A stretch of 36,214 bases of DNA from NCBI GenBank assembly GCA_964411875.1, contig CAYPMT010000009.1:1-36214 (forward strand), read 5' to 3'. Every line of letters begins with the position of its first letter. Position 1 is the first letter of the stretch. Below are positions 1 through 8,129 of this stretch, piece by piece. Origin of the DNA: Aliikangiella sp964411875. GTDB lineage: Bacteria; Pseudomonadota; Gammaproteobacteria; Enterobacterales; Kangiellaceae. Position numbers and translations under genes: made by a program. The notes beneath the pieces are model-generated. The model was given only the letters and a program-made list of their open reading frames with translations, was not told the DNA's origin and ran no database searches.

Positions 1-165
1 CAGGCTAACCAACGCTTTTTGCGTTTATTTCGTGCAGGGGGAAGTCACTATAATGAGGCTAATAATCAAGCATGGCTTTCTCAAGCAGAGATGAAACTGA
101 TTGCAGAATGGCTGGACATTGGCGCGCAATATTATAATAATCCTTTTGATGTGCCTCAAAACTAG
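1..165 (+). CDS. C-terminal end of an HzsA-related / cytochrome-type protein (partial)
   Basis: Frame 1 is open from the window edge to a TAG at 163-165 and gives the last 54 residues of a larger protein. The piece contains FLRLFRAGGSHYN and, further on, LIAEWLDIGAQYYNNPF, which matches my memory of the C-terminal end of hydrazine synthase alpha-subunit-related proteins and other cytochrome c-like domains (a final helix ending in a W-x-D-x-G-A-Q-Y-Y motif). The gene is cut by the window edge, so haem motifs and the signal peptide are not visible. It sits 33 bases upstream of the SH3b/barrel gene on the same strand and is probably part of that envelope operon. The family call rests on a short tail only and is moderate; the coding call is firm. 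Confidence 0.6.
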   Translation, partial: QANQRFLRLFRAGGSHYNEANNQAWLSQAEMKLIAEWLDIGAQYYNNPFDVPQN

Positions 166-198
166 GCAATGACTTTATAAAAAAGATGGGATAAACCA

Positions 199-954
199 TT
201 GAGACTGATTGAATTACCGCTCAAAATTAGCTTATGTTTGTTTTTGATTATGAGTTTAAATTGCTTGGCCAATGAAAATGAGGAGTTGCAACAGGTAACC
301 GTGTCAGAGCCTTTTGTTGAAATGCATACAGGGCCTGGGCGTGGTTATCCAGTTTTTCATGTTGTTGAAAAGGGCGAAAAACTTACTTTGATAAAAAAGA
401 AGACTCAATGGTATAAAATTAAGTCACCCAGAGGTAAGTTAGGTTGGGTACATGAAGATAAAATGCAAATGACCTTGATTGATGGTGATGATAATTATCA
501 AACAGGTCGCTCCACTCGTGAGGATTTTATTAACCGGGATTTCGAAGGAGGTTTTTTGGTTGGTGAGTTTGGTGGTGCTAATGTCATAACACTTTATGCG
601 GGTTGGAACTGGACACCCAACATTGCGACTGAGTTGACTTTTTCTGATTCAGTCAGTGATATATCACAAACACAATTTGCTACTTTGAATATTATGCACC
701 AACCTTTTCCAGAATGGGTAGTGTCACCTTATATTAAAATTGGTACAGGAATTGTACATACTGAACCAAGCGCAACACTTATTGAGGCAGAAGATCGCAC
801 GGATGAAATGGTTCATGCAGGGTTAGGCGTACGTGCTTATATTTCGCGACACTTTTTTGTTCGAGCTGAATATAACTCATACACAATTTTAACGAGTAGA
901 AATGAAAATGATGAAGTAGAAGAATGGAAAGTCGGATTAAGCGTATTTTTTTAA
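199..954 (+). CDS. Secreted SH3b-domain protein with C-terminal outer-membrane beta-barrel
   Basis: This 251-residue protein starts at a TTG (199), chosen because it gives a complete signal peptide (residues 1 to about 24, hydrophobic core SLCLFLIMSLNCLA); no better ATG lies nearby. Residues about 33-90 form a bacterial SH3 domain (VEMHTGPGRGYPVFHVVEKG, then W-Y-K-I and G-W-V-H), a fold usually used to bind peptidoglycan or peptide. Residues about 110-251 alternate polar and aromatic residues and end in V-F-F, as expected for a small outer-membrane barrel recognised by the BAM complex. Its end overlaps the next gene by 31 bases, so the two are probably co-translated. It may link the outer membrane to the wall, but that is inference. 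No catalytic residues are evident. Confidence 0.75.
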   Translation: MRLIELPLKISLCLFLIMSLNCLANENEELQQVTVSEPFVEMHTGPGRGYPVFHVVEKGEKLTLIKKKTQWYKIKSPRGKLGWVHEDKMQMTLIDGDDNYQTGRSTREDFINRDFEGGFLVGEFGGANVITLYAGWNWTPNIATELTFSDSVSDISQTQFATLNIMHQPFPEWVVSPYIKIGTGIVHTEPSATLIEAEDRTDEMVHAGLGVRAYISRHFFVRAEYNSYTILTSRNENDEVEEWKVGLSVFF

Positions 955-1607
955 ACATACTCCTATTGGTGAGTCTATCAGCTTTAGTTAGCTCGGTCGT
1001 AGTAGCGGCTGAAGCTGAAGAGTCTTCTGGATCTCCAAGCGATATTTCGAGTAGTCGAATTTTCGACCCTCAGGTTGAGCGTCGAGAAATCAAACGAGAT
1101 GCTATCGATACTGAAGACTGGGAATTAGGTTTGCATTATGGCTTGATTAGCATTGAAGATTTTGGAACCAAAGAAGTTGCTAGTTTCACCGCTTCTTATC
1201 ATGTTACCGAAGATTTTTTTATATCATTACTATATGGTGAATCTAAAGCAGGTGAAACAAGCTCTGAGCGTCTTTCTGGCATACCTATTTTAGATGATGA
1301 GTCTAATCGTGAGTATAAACACTATATTCTTTCACTCGGTTATAACGTATTGCCCGGTGAAGGTTTTGTGGGGCGTGATATTGCATTTACTAGCAACTTT
1401 TATTTTTTGACGGGGTTAGGCGCAACCGATTTTGCCGATAATGTTGCCTCAACAGTCATGGTTGGTGGTGGTTATCAAGTATTATTTAATGATTGGTTAG
1501 CAGTACATTTTTCATTAAAAGATTATTTTTATGATACTGATGTATTAGGTAGTTCAAAAACCGCTAACGATCTTGAAATTTCAACAGGTTTCACATTATT
1601 TTTCTAG
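924..1607 (+). CDS. Small outer-membrane beta-barrel protein
   Basis: This protein has 227 residues and begins at an ATG inside the end of the previous gene. A signal peptide covers residues 1 to about 29 (basic MESRIKR, hydrophobic ILLLVSLSALVSSVV, then A-A-E). An acidic, Ser-rich linker follows. From about residue 65 the sequence shows repeated amphipathic strands (for example WELGLHYGLISI and DWLAVHFSLKDYFY) and ends in T-L-F-F, a C-terminal aromatic typical of barrel proteins. It resembles the outer-membrane beta-barrel family seen in myxobacteria and gammaproteobacteria (I recall model TIGR04565), and its last domain resembles the barrel of the preceding gene, so the two may be ancient paralogues. 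Substrate and role are unknown; the operon suggests an envelope assembly with the TlpA and DUF3570 proteins. Confidence 0.7.
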   Translation: MESRIKRIFLNILLLVSLSALVSSVVVAAEAEESSGSPSDISSSRIFDPQVERREIKRDAIDTEDWELGLHYGLISIEDFGTKEVASFTASYHVTEDFFISLLYGESKAGETSSERLSGIPILDDESNREYKHYILSLGYNVLPGEGFVGRDIAFTSNFYFLTGLGATDFADNVASTVMVGGGYQVLFNDWLAVHFSLKDYFYDTDVLGSSKTANDLEISTGFTLFF

Positions 1608-1680
1608 TCTTGGAATAGAATAGTAGTGTTTTATAGCTAGTTTGGTTGTGAGCAAAATTTAAGGTATGAGGAGAATAGGT

Positions 1681-2166
1681 ATGAATAAAAAATTTGTTTT
1701 ATTTGTTGTGACACTGTTTTTCAGCGTTCATTTATTTGCATCAGAAAAAGTTAAAGCACCTGACTTTACTCTAAAAAGTCAATCAGGCAAAAATATCAGG
1801 CTTTCTGATCTGAGAGGCGAAATTATTTTACTTAATTTTTGGGCTTCTTGGTGTGGACCTTGTCGACAAGAGATGCCCATTCTAGATGCCATTCATAAAA
1901 AATATTCACCATTAGGCTTTCAAGTTTTAGGCGTTAATGTTGATTTAACATCAGATAAAGCGGCAGATTACTTGAGTTCAACGCCAGTTAATTTTCCCGT
2001 GCTTTATGATCCTAAAAATGAGGTGAGTAAGTTATATAATGTTTCTGCTATGCCAAGTACAGCAATCATTGATCGTGATGGCTATGTTCGTTATGTTCAT
2101 GAAGGTTATAAGTCTGGTGATGAAGACACTTACCACGAAAAAATTAAAGCACTAATGCGAGAGTAG
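1681..2166 (+). CDS. TlpA/ResA-like periplasmic thioredoxin-fold protein
   Basis: A 161-residue secreted thiol-disulfide oxidoreductase of the TlpA/ResA/AlkyI-type. I chose ATG 1681 because a strong ribosome site (GAGGAGA, 1668-1674) lies 6 bases before it; an in-frame ATG at 1666 overlaps that site and is unlikely. Residues 1-20 are a signal peptide ending in F-A. The active site is WASWCGPC with cysteines 58 and 61, and the cis-proline loop is SAMPSTAIID. The 'APDFTL' strand before the active site is typical of the peroxiredoxin/TlpA group. Members usually reduce apocytochrome or other periplasmic cysteines. Here the probable clients are the adjacent cytochrome-type protein or the cysteine-tailed DUF4266 lipoprotein immediately downstream, which is inference from context. 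Confidence 0.9.
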   Translation: MNKKFVLFVVTLFFSVHLFASEKVKAPDFTLKSQSGKNIRLSDLRGEIILLNFWASWCGPCRQEMPILDAIHKKYSPLGFQVLGVNVDLTSDKAADYLSSTPVNFPVLYDPKNEVSKLYNVSAMPSTAIIDRDGYVRYVHEGYKSGDEDTYHEKIKALMRE

Positions 2167-2227
2167 TCGCATAAATAGGTCGTGATATAAAAATAAAAGG
2201 TCAACAGATGTTTATTAGAGGGCAAGC

Positions 2228-2461
2228 ATGCTAATAAAAAAATATCGTCACTGGTTATTAATTGTTATAACAGTTATTGTTTCAGGCTGTTCTTCAATAG
2301 AGCCCTGGGTTAAGCCTTACGAAAGGCAAAATTTAGCTGATCCAATTATGTCATTTTCTGGTGCGCCAATTTCTGATAGTTATATGCACCATGTTTACCA
2401 ATCGAGAGAAGCTGCCAGAGGTGCTGAAGGTGCTGGTGGAGGCGGTTGTGGCTGTAACTAG
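2228..2461 (+). CDS. DUF4266 small lipoprotein with Gly/Cys C-terminal tail
   Basis: This is a 77-residue lipoprotein: basic N-terminus, hydrophobic stretch LLIVITVIVSGC with a lipobox whose lipidated cysteine is residue 21, then the conserved family motif region VKPYERQNLADPIM, and a C-terminal tail rich in Gly ending GGGGCGCN. I recognise it as DUF4266, a family found beside DUF3570 barrels. The lipobox predicts attachment to the membrane, and the two tail cysteines are the obvious candidates for metal binding or redox exchange with the TlpA protein one gene upstream; no function is established to my knowledge. The codons for the Gly tail also carry the ribosome site of the next gene, whose start lies inside this gene, so translation of the two is probably coupled. 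Confidence 0.85.
   Translation: MLIKKYRHWLLIVITVIVSGCSSIEPWVKPYERQNLADPIMSFSGAPISDSYMHHVYQSREAARGAEGAGGGGCGCN
2438..2442 (+). promoter_or_regulatory. Ribosome binding site for the DUF3570 gene, inside the DUF4266 coding sequence
   Basis: GGAGG lies 5 bases before GTG 2448. It is formed by glycine codons of the DUF4266 tail. It decides the start of the downstream gene, because GTG 2448 gives a clean signal peptide while the upstream in-frame extension is unrelated to any barrel protein. Confidence 0.65.
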
Positions 2462-3674
2462 CTTAACGTTTAGGCTCACTAGCTTTTTAAGTCTTATTCT
2501 TGCGACCCAGTTTTCATTAGCCGGTGTATTGCCTGAAGATAGAGCCGATATTCTTTATCATAATTATGAAGGAGACAATGTTGATATTAATGGCACATCG
2601 ATATTAGTTAGAAAGTCGATAAAAGATAAAGTATCCATAGGCGTTAATCACTTTATTGATAATGTGAGTGGCGCATCTATTGATGTAATCACTAGTGGAG
2701 CGAGTGCATATAAAGAAAAAAGAACTGAAAATAGTCTAAAGCTGGATTATTTAAATGGCAAAACAGTAACCAATTTTGGTTATACAAACAGTAAAGAAAA
2801 TGATTTTGATGCCCGCTCTGTGCATTTAAATATTAGCCAAGAATTTTTTGGTGATTTGACGACTTTAGATCTTGGCTATTCACAAGGTTGGGATACGGTG
2901 CGTAGACGTGGTGACCCGGTATTTAAATCAGATAATACCCGTCGCAATTTTCGCTTAGGTGTTTCTCAAGTCATTACTAAAAATAGTTTAATCGCAATTA
3001 ATTGGGAAACCATTACAGATGAAGGGCGAGTATTAAATAATCCCTATCGAAAAGCACGCTTTATTAGTGATGCACCTAAAGGTTTTTCTTTTGTAGGTGA
3101 GGAGCAGCTGCGTACTTCAGATAATCCAGATCGCCTTGGCGAGTTTTATCCTTCAACAAGGACTAGTGATGCCTTAGCAATAAGAGGGGCTTACTATTTA
3201 CCTTATCGTGCGGCTTTAAAGCTGGAATATAAATTATTTTCGGATACTTGGGGGGTTAAGTCTGATTCAATTCAAATGGTTTATACACATCCGCTATTTG
3301 AACATTGGGTTTTTGATGTAACATTACGTCATTACAATCAGACCCAAGCAGATTTTTATAATGATCTGTTGCTTGTTGATCGTCCACGAAGCAGGGATAT
3401 ACCCTTTAATTTTTATGCCAGGGATAAAGAACTTAGTACTTTTACCAGCAACATGTTTGGCCTTGGTGTGAGTTATGAAAGAAAGTTTGAAAAGTCAGAT
3501 ATTTTTAAGCGTTATAGTATTAATTTAAATTTAGATTTTATTCAGTTTGATTACGATAATTTTCGGGACCTTCGAGTTCATGATACTAACCCGGGGGCTT
3601 ATGTGGTTGGAGAAGAGCCTCTTTTTAGTTTTGATGCGACAGTGATACGCTTATACTTTTCGGTTTTTTATTAA
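2448..3674 (+). CDS. DUF3570 outer-membrane beta-barrel protein
   Basis: From GTG 2448 the protein has 408 residues. The open frame runs upstream to 2361, but GTG 2448 follows a GGAGG at good spacing and yields a normal signal peptide (LTFRLTSFLSLILATQFSLAG). The mature part is a long series of amphipathic strands with turns rich in Asp/Asn/Gly, and it ends in L-Y-F-S-V-F-Y, fitting a large outer-membrane barrel. Features such as NRRNFRLG-like and GLGVSYERKF segments agree with DUF3570. The start overlaps the DUF4266 stop by 14 bases. The pairing of DUF4266 and DUF3570 is a recurring one, so the lipoprotein probably works with this barrel. Cargo is unknown. It is the last gene of the operon. 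Confidence 0.85.
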   Translation: MAVTSLTFRLTSFLSLILATQFSLAGVLPEDRADILYHNYEGDNVDINGTSILVRKSIKDKVSIGVNHFIDNVSGASIDVITSGASAYKEKRTENSLKLDYLNGKTVTNFGYTNSKENDFDARSVHLNISQEFFGDLTTLDLGYSQGWDTVRRRGDPVFKSDNTRRNFRLGVSQVITKNSLIAINWETITDEGRVLNNPYRKARFISDAPKGFSFVGEEQLRTSDNPDRLGEFYPSTRTSDALAIRGAYYLPYRAALKLEYKLFSDTWGVKSDSIQMVYTHPLFEHWVFDVTLRHYNQTQADFYNDLLLVDRPRSRDIPFNFYARDKELSTFTSNMFGLGVSYERKFEKSDIFKRYSINLNLDFIQFDYDNFRDLRVHDTNPGAYVVGEEPLFSFDATVIRLYFSVFY

Positions 3675-3711
3675 AAGCGACTAGCTATATGCACTTAGGT
3701 TGTTAAAGCAG

Positions 3712-3733
3712 CTCTTCTTAAGATAAAGAAGAG
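3712..3733 (+). terminator. Possible terminator hairpin after the envelope operon
   Basis: A perfect 8-base inverted repeat (CTCTTCTT / AAGAAGAG) with a 6-base loop lies 38 bases after the DUF3570 stop and before the convergent DUF6316 gene. It lacks a good T-run and the stem is AT-rich, so it is a weak call; it could serve either strand. Confidence 0.35.
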
Positions 3734-3757
3734 TTAAAACAAGACTTAAATAATAAA

Positions 3758-4033
3758 TTAACCTAAATTTATTTTAGGGATCTTCCAACCTGAAGAGGCA
3801 TCAGAATCAAGGTTTGTACCATCACCAAGCTGATTGCTGCTAGCAACTAAATCTAGAAAGTCAGAGTAGGCATATTTACATTCTGTTCTATTGCTATAAG
3901 GGCCATAATTAAAACCTTCGCGGGTTTTGAAAAACCACTTTCCATCAGTATGATAAAACCGCCCTGAGCGTAAAAATTGTTTTTTATTCTCACCATTTCG
4001 GTGAATAAAATTAGTCATATTCTTATTTTCCAT
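3758..4033 (-). CDS. DUF6316 family small protein
   Basis: A 91-residue cytoplasmic protein from ATG 4033, which follows TTAGG at suitable distance; an in-frame GTG two codons upstream is possible. The centre reads GRFYHTDGKWFFKTREGFNY followed by GPY, which fits the DUF6316 pattern as I remember it (R-F-Y, W-F/Y-F, T-R-E-G, G-P-Y/F). The family is short, has no assigned function and occurs widely in marine Gammaproteobacteria. The last 25 residues are polar and probably disordered. There is no signal peptide or membrane segment. It stands alone between the envelope operon (convergent) and the corB-like gene (same strand, about 260 bases away downstream in transcription terms on the other side), so context gives no clue. 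Confidence 0.7.
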   Translation of the reverse strand: MENKNMTNFIHRNGENKKQFLRSGRFYHTDGKWFFKTREGFNYGPYSNRTECKYAYSDFLDLVASSNQLGDGTNLDSDASSGWKIPKINLG

Positions 4034-4291
4034 AAGCACCTAATGAATTTACTGCTTATCTAATCATGGCCTATGTAACCAATATCACTTTATTTATAGG
4101 CTATTATTTAATCAATAGAAACCTGAAAATTGTTTGTTTGGTAACCATAACACTAGCTCGAATTATTGAAAAGCTTTTTTAACTCTTTATGAGATTTTCG
4201 GTGGTGATTATAGGTGACTTTTATAAGTAAAGCACTAGATATAGTAGTACTTCTTGATAAAAGGTCTATTTTTGCCGATATTTATCTCTTT

Positions 4292-5581
4292 CTAGGCTTC
4301 TGGAGCCTTTTCTTGTTGGTATAGCTTGGGCCAAATTTTAACGCTTTTGACTCGGTTAGACTTAGTATGGAGTATTTCCATAGGATAGCCTGATAGACGC
4401 ATGCCAGTACCCGCTTGAGGAATTGCTTCGATATATTCAATGATTAAGCCGTTTAATGTTTTAGGACCATCGGTAGGCAGTTCCCAGTGTAGAGCCCGAT
4501 TAATATCTCTAATAGTCGCACTACCATCAATAATGATACTACCATCGTTTTCTTGTTGAATATCTTGGCTGGCATCGGCAAAGTCGGTAGTAAATTCGCC
4601 AACAATTTCCTCCAGAATATCTTCCAATGTGACTAAGCCTTGAATATCGCCATATTCGTCAACAACAAGTCCTATGCGAAGCTTTTTTCGCTGGAAGTTA
4701 AGTAATTGGGTATTTAGAGGTGTTCCTTCTGGAATAAAATGTACTGGGGTCATGGCTTGTATGATTTGATCTTTAGTTAACTCATCTTCTGTATGGGAAA
4801 GTAACTTAATCATTTGTCTAACATGTAAAAAACCTTCGACATGATCAATTTCATCTCGATAAACCGGTAAGCGGGTATGTTGCGTATTTTTTAACTGCTG
4901 GCTGATTTGGTTAACAGAAGCATCAAGATCAATACCCGAAACTTCGCTTCTTGGAACCATAATATCTTCTACGGTGACTTTTTCCAGATCCAAAATACTG
5001 AGAAGCATATTTTGATGGCGCTTAGGAATAAGTGCTGATGCTTCGTTAACGATGACTCGTAGTTCATCGGAATCAAGGTGGTGGTGGCTGATAGATTCTA
5101 CTTTTACACCAATTAATCTTAGTAACCCATTGGTAATGGTATTCAGGCCGATGATGATAAAGAAGAATAATTTATAAAGCGGCATTAGAACAAAAGCAGC
5201 CGGAAAAGCTATTTTTTCAGGATGTAATGCCGCCAGTGTTTTAGGGGTGATTTCAGCAAAAATAAGCACAATAAAAGTAAAAATAATAGGGCTAATAAGG
5301 GCACCCCAACTGCCCCATAATTGAATACAAATAGCCGTAGCTATTGAAGCGGCTATAAAATTAACAAGGTTATTACCAATTAAAATTAGACTAATTAATC
5401 GATCAGGTCTTTCAAGTAGTTTTTGAGTGATTAGAGCCCCAGGGTGCTTTTTCTTAACAAGGTTTTTTAAGCGATATTTATTTAAAGAGAGAAGACTAGT
5501 CTCTGAACTTGAAAAAAAAGCTGACAGAATAATAAGTCCTAATAAAATTAAGCTGAGAGTAGTAATTGATAAACTGTCCAA
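4292..5581 (-). CDS. yfjD: HlyC/CorC (CNNM/CorB) family transporter
   Basis: This 429-residue inner-membrane protein has the full CNNM/CorB architecture. Residues 1 to about 190 are the CNNM membrane domain with the hallmark SSSETSLLSLNKYRL segment near residue 25 and an I-F-A-E-I-T-P-K-T motif near residue 110. Two CBS domains follow (VEDIMVPRSEVSGID, then GLVVDEYGDIQGLVTLEDIL), then the C-terminal CorC_HlyC domain to about residue 420. Homologues move or control Mg2+ (or Co2+) across the inner membrane, with the CBS pair sensing Mg-ATP. Length agrees with E. coli YfjD. It lies downstream of the ypjD-like gene on the same strand, the order known from E. coli, so the symbol is by similarity and synteny. 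Confidence 0.9.
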   Translation of the reverse strand: MDSLSITTLSLILLGLIILSAFFSSSETSLLSLNKYRLKNLVKKKHPGALITQKLLERPDRLISLILIGNNLVNFIAASIATAICIQLWGSWGALISPIIFTFIVLIFAEITPKTLAALHPEKIAFPAAFVLMPLYKLFFFIIIGLNTITNGLLRLIGVKVESISHHHLDSDELRVIVNEASALIPKRHQNMLLSILDLEKVTVEDIMVPRSEVSGIDLDASVNQISQQLKNTQHTRLPVYRDEIDHVEGFLHVRQMIKLLSHTEDELTKDQIIQAMTPVHFIPEGTPLNTQLLNFQRKKLRIGLVVDEYGDIQGLVTLEDILEEIVGEFTTDFADASQDIQQENDGSIIIDGSATIRDINRALHWELPTDGPKTLNGLIIEYIEAIPQAGTGMRLSGYPMEILHTKSNRVKSVKIWPKLYQQEKAPEA

Positions 5582-5745
5582 CGAATTATTCCAATAGCTT
5601 AATATTCTTACCTAATTGACTAATAATTTAGTGAATTAAGAACAAGGTGGTTTTGCGTAGAGTGAGGAGTTTCATAGAGTCAACTATTGTTGACAGCTGT
5701 TTTACAAAAGAATTGATTAGGCTTGCATCCATTTAATGAATAATA

Positions 5746-6552
5746 TTATGTCTTGAGAATAAATTCTATGACGAGTTTGCTACCAAAGTAACCTAAGAGT
5801 AGCAGAAAAATGCCTACAATGCTCCATTTTGACATGAAAATACCTCGCCAGCCCCTAATGTAGTGGCCTAACAATAAAGCAGCAATGACGAGCCAAGACA
5901 AAATAGTCAAAATAATTTTATGCAGTGCCTGGCTTGATTTTAGCTCAATAGGTAATGAAATAACTAAAGCTAAGGAGCATGACATAAGAATAAAACCTAG
6001 AATTAATAGCTGAATTAAATAGCGCTCCATAGAGTCTAATGAACTAAATATGGGCGGTATATCGGCTGGACGACTACGCAGCTTTTTATCCAAATAAAGT
6101 ATTAAAGTTGCTTGCAGTCCGGCTAAAAGCATTACACTGATGGCAGTAATGCCGCTGAAAATATGTAATAAGTTAGTCCATTTGGTTTCATTTAATATGG
6201 GCGAATTACCCTGCAAAAACACAGTTCCTAAAATACTGATAATGGCTACTGGTAAGCTGATTAAAAGCAGAGGATAAGCTTGGTGCTTAAGTAAATTCCA
6301 AGCGACCAGCATCATAGACAGCCAAGTAGTCATACAGAAGATATTAAATAGCCCCAAATTTTGCTCATGGCCACCATCAATCGACAAATAACATAAATAG
6401 CCATGACAGAGGATGCTTAACAACAAAGTGTAGAAAACACCTGAGTTTAAGTTTAACTTGTTAGGCTGAACAAGCTTTCGCCAAGCGTAAAGCCATAGCC
6501 CAACGTATAGTAGAGTACAAATTGATTGGAAGCCCAGTAGCACGTTAGTCAT
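5746..6552 (-). CDS. ypjD: YpjD-like CcsA-type integral membrane protein
   Basis: The 268-residue protein consists almost wholly of membrane helices, about eight of them, with short polar loops such as LDKKLRSRPADIP. It belongs to the cytochrome c assembly (CcsA/CcmC-like) superfamily branch found beside ffh and the CorB gene in Gammaproteobacteria. I do not see the tryptophan-rich haem-handling loop of true CcmC/CcmF/CcsA proteins, so a haem role should not be assumed. Neighbourhood is the main clue: it is divergent from ffh and followed on its own strand by the corB-like gene, and in E. coli the corresponding proteins are linked to magnesium/cobalt efflux rather than cytochrome maturation. 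Confidence 0.85.
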   Translation of the reverse strand: MTNVLLGFQSICTLLYVGLWLYAWRKLVQPNKLNLNSGVFYTLLLSILCHGYLCYLSIDGGHEQNLGLFNIFCMTTWLSMMLVAWNLLKHQAYPLLLISLPVAIISILGTVFLQGNSPILNETKWTNLLHIFSGITAISVMLLAGLQATLILYLDKKLRSRPADIPPIFSSLDSMERYLIQLLILGFILMSCSLALVISLPIELKSSQALHKIILTILSWLVIAALLLGHYIRGWRGIFMSKWSIVGIFLLLLGYFGSKLVIEFILKT

Positions 6553-6649
6553 CGTTATCAGTCATAGTTTTATCTATTATCGGCTAGGGTTTTGTTGGTG
6601 TAAACCTAAAACTGGCGAATATGTTCTATGCAGACTCGGTTTGAGGCAC

Positions 6650-6677
6650 TTGTTAAGGTAAATAATGTCGCTATAAT
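6650..6677 (+). promoter_or_regulatory. Probable sigma-70 promoter for ffh
   Basis: TTGTTA (6650-6655) and a perfect TATAAT (6672-6677) are separated by 16 bases. The -10 lies about 63 bases upstream of the ffh ATG in the divergent gap between ypjD and ffh. Confidence 0.6.
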
Positions 6678-6740
6678 AGCTATTATTGCATAACTGCACA
6701 GGGTTATATCCCCTAATTACTACCAATTCTAGGAAATTTG

Positions 6741-8108
6741 ATGTTTGATAATTTAAGTGAGCGGCTTGATAAAGTCTTTAAAAAGATTAGCGGTAAGGGC
6801 CGAATTACGGAAGATAATGTAAAAAGTACATTGCGTGAAGTGCGTATGGCTTTGTTAGAAGCGGATGTTGCTTTACCGGTTGTTAAAGATTTTATTACCA
6901 AAATCAAATATCGTGCATTGGGTAAAGAAGTTAAGTCTAGCCTAACACCCGGACAAGCTTTTCTAAAAATCGTTAATGATGAAATGGTTCAAGCCATGGG
7001 TGCGGCTAATGAGTCATTATCTTTAAAAGCAGCACCACCAGCTATCGTTTTAATGGCCGGTTTACAAGGGGCTGGTAAAACAACTTCGACAGCTAAGCTA
7101 GCGCGTTATTTAATTGAACGAGAAAAAAAATCTGTTATGGTCGTCAGTGCTGATGTTTATCGGCCAGCAGCGATTGCTCAGTTAGAAAAAGTTGCCGGCG
7201 AAGTTGGCGCTGAATTTTTTCCAAGTAGTACAGATCAGTCCCCAATTGATATTGCTAAAGCGGCTATTGCTCAAGCGAAAAAATCTTTTGCTGACGTGCT
7301 CATCATTGATACTGCCGGTCGTTTAGCCATTGACGATGAAATGATGGATGAAATTAAAGCTTTACATGCCTCAACAAACCCAGCAGAAACACTTTTTGTT
7401 GTCGATAGCATGACAGGTCAAGATGCAGCGAATACGGCTAAAGCATTTAATGATGCTTTACCGTTAACCGGTGTGATTTTAACAAAAGCTGATGGTGATG
7501 CTCGCGGTGGTGCGGCTTTATCTATTCGTCATATTACTGGTAAGCCCATTAAATTTATTGGGGTAGGGGAAAAACTTGACGCGTTAGAACCGTTTCATCC
7601 AGAACGAATTGCTTCACGTATCCTCGGCATGGGTGATGTGATGTCACTGATTGAAGAAGTCGAGCGAAAAGTTGATAAAGAAAAGGCCGAAAAGCTCGCG
7701 AAAAAAGTGATGAAAGGCAAAGGTTTTGATTTGGAAGACTTTCGTGAACAATTGGTACAAATGAAAAACATGGGTGGTTTAACCAGCATGATGGATAAAC
7801 TACCTGGCATGGGTGATATCCCTCAAGCCGCTAAAGATCAAGTCAATGACAAATCGACGATCCAAATGGAAGCCATTATTAACTCTATGACGATGAAAGA
7901 AAAAAACTTTCCCGATTTAATTAAAGGTTCACGTAAAAAACGCATCGCACTTGGTTCTGGAACAGATATTCAAGACGTGAACCGCCTGCTTAAACAATTT
8001 AAACAAATGCAAAAAATGATGAAAAAAATGAAAGGTAAAGGCGGCATGATGAAAATGATGCGAGGCATGAAGGGAATGATGCCTGGTGGTATGCCGCCGA
8101 TGCGTTAG
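6741..8108 (+). CDS. ffh: Signal recognition particle GTPase Ffh
   Basis: This 455-residue protein is a complete Ffh, the SRP54 subunit that binds 4.5S RNA and nascent signal sequences and targets ribosomes to FtsY at the inner membrane. The N domain covers residues 1 to about 85. The G domain has the P-loop GLQGAGKTT (107-115), DTAGRL near residue 190 and TKADGDARGGAALS near 245-260. The M domain (from about 325) ends in a methionine-rich tail (KMMKKMKGKGGMMKMMRGMK). I prefer ATG 6741 over the adjacent TTG 6738 because AGGA at 6731-6734 is then 6 bases away. In many proteobacteria ffh is followed by rpsP-rimM-trmD-rplS; here the next gene is a convergent TIR-domain gene. Confidence 0.98.
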   Translation: MFDNLSERLDKVFKKISGKGRITEDNVKSTLREVRMALLEADVALPVVKDFITKIKYRALGKEVKSSLTPGQAFLKIVNDEMVQAMGAANESLSLKAAPPAIVLMAGLQGAGKTTSTAKLARYLIEREKKSVMVVSADVYRPAAIAQLEKVAGEVGAEFFPSSTDQSPIDIAKAAIAQAKKSFADVLIIDTAGRLAIDDEMMDEIKALHASTNPAETLFVVDSMTGQDAANTAKAFNDALPLTGVILTKADGDARGGAALSIRHITGKPIKFIGVGEKLDALEPFHPERIASRILGMGDVMSLIEEVERKVDKEKAEKLAKKVMKGKGFDLEDFREQLVQMKNMGGLTSMMDKLPGMGDIPQAAKDQVNDKSTIQMEAIINSMTMKEKNFPDLIKGSRKKRIALGSGTDIQDVNRLLKQFKQMQKMMKKMKGKGGMMKMMRGMKGMMPGGMPPMR

Positions 8109-8129
8109 TTTATGATGTTGAGCTTTACC

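Noticed and set aside
2361..2447. Upstream extension of the DUF3570 frame (MRQFLIVICTMF...)
   Set aside because: It lies in another frame of the DUF4266 gene, has no ribosome site and would bury the signal peptide; GTG 2448 is better.
5688..5720. TTGACA at 5690 as a plus-strand promoter
   Set aside because: No -10 at proper distance and no plus-strand gene follows before the ypjD-like gene on the other strand.
7595..7810. Minus-strand frame inside ffh
   Set aside because: Shadow of the ffh coding frame; no homology or ribosome site. The same holds for frames inside nadC, asd, aceE, aceF, lpdA and others.
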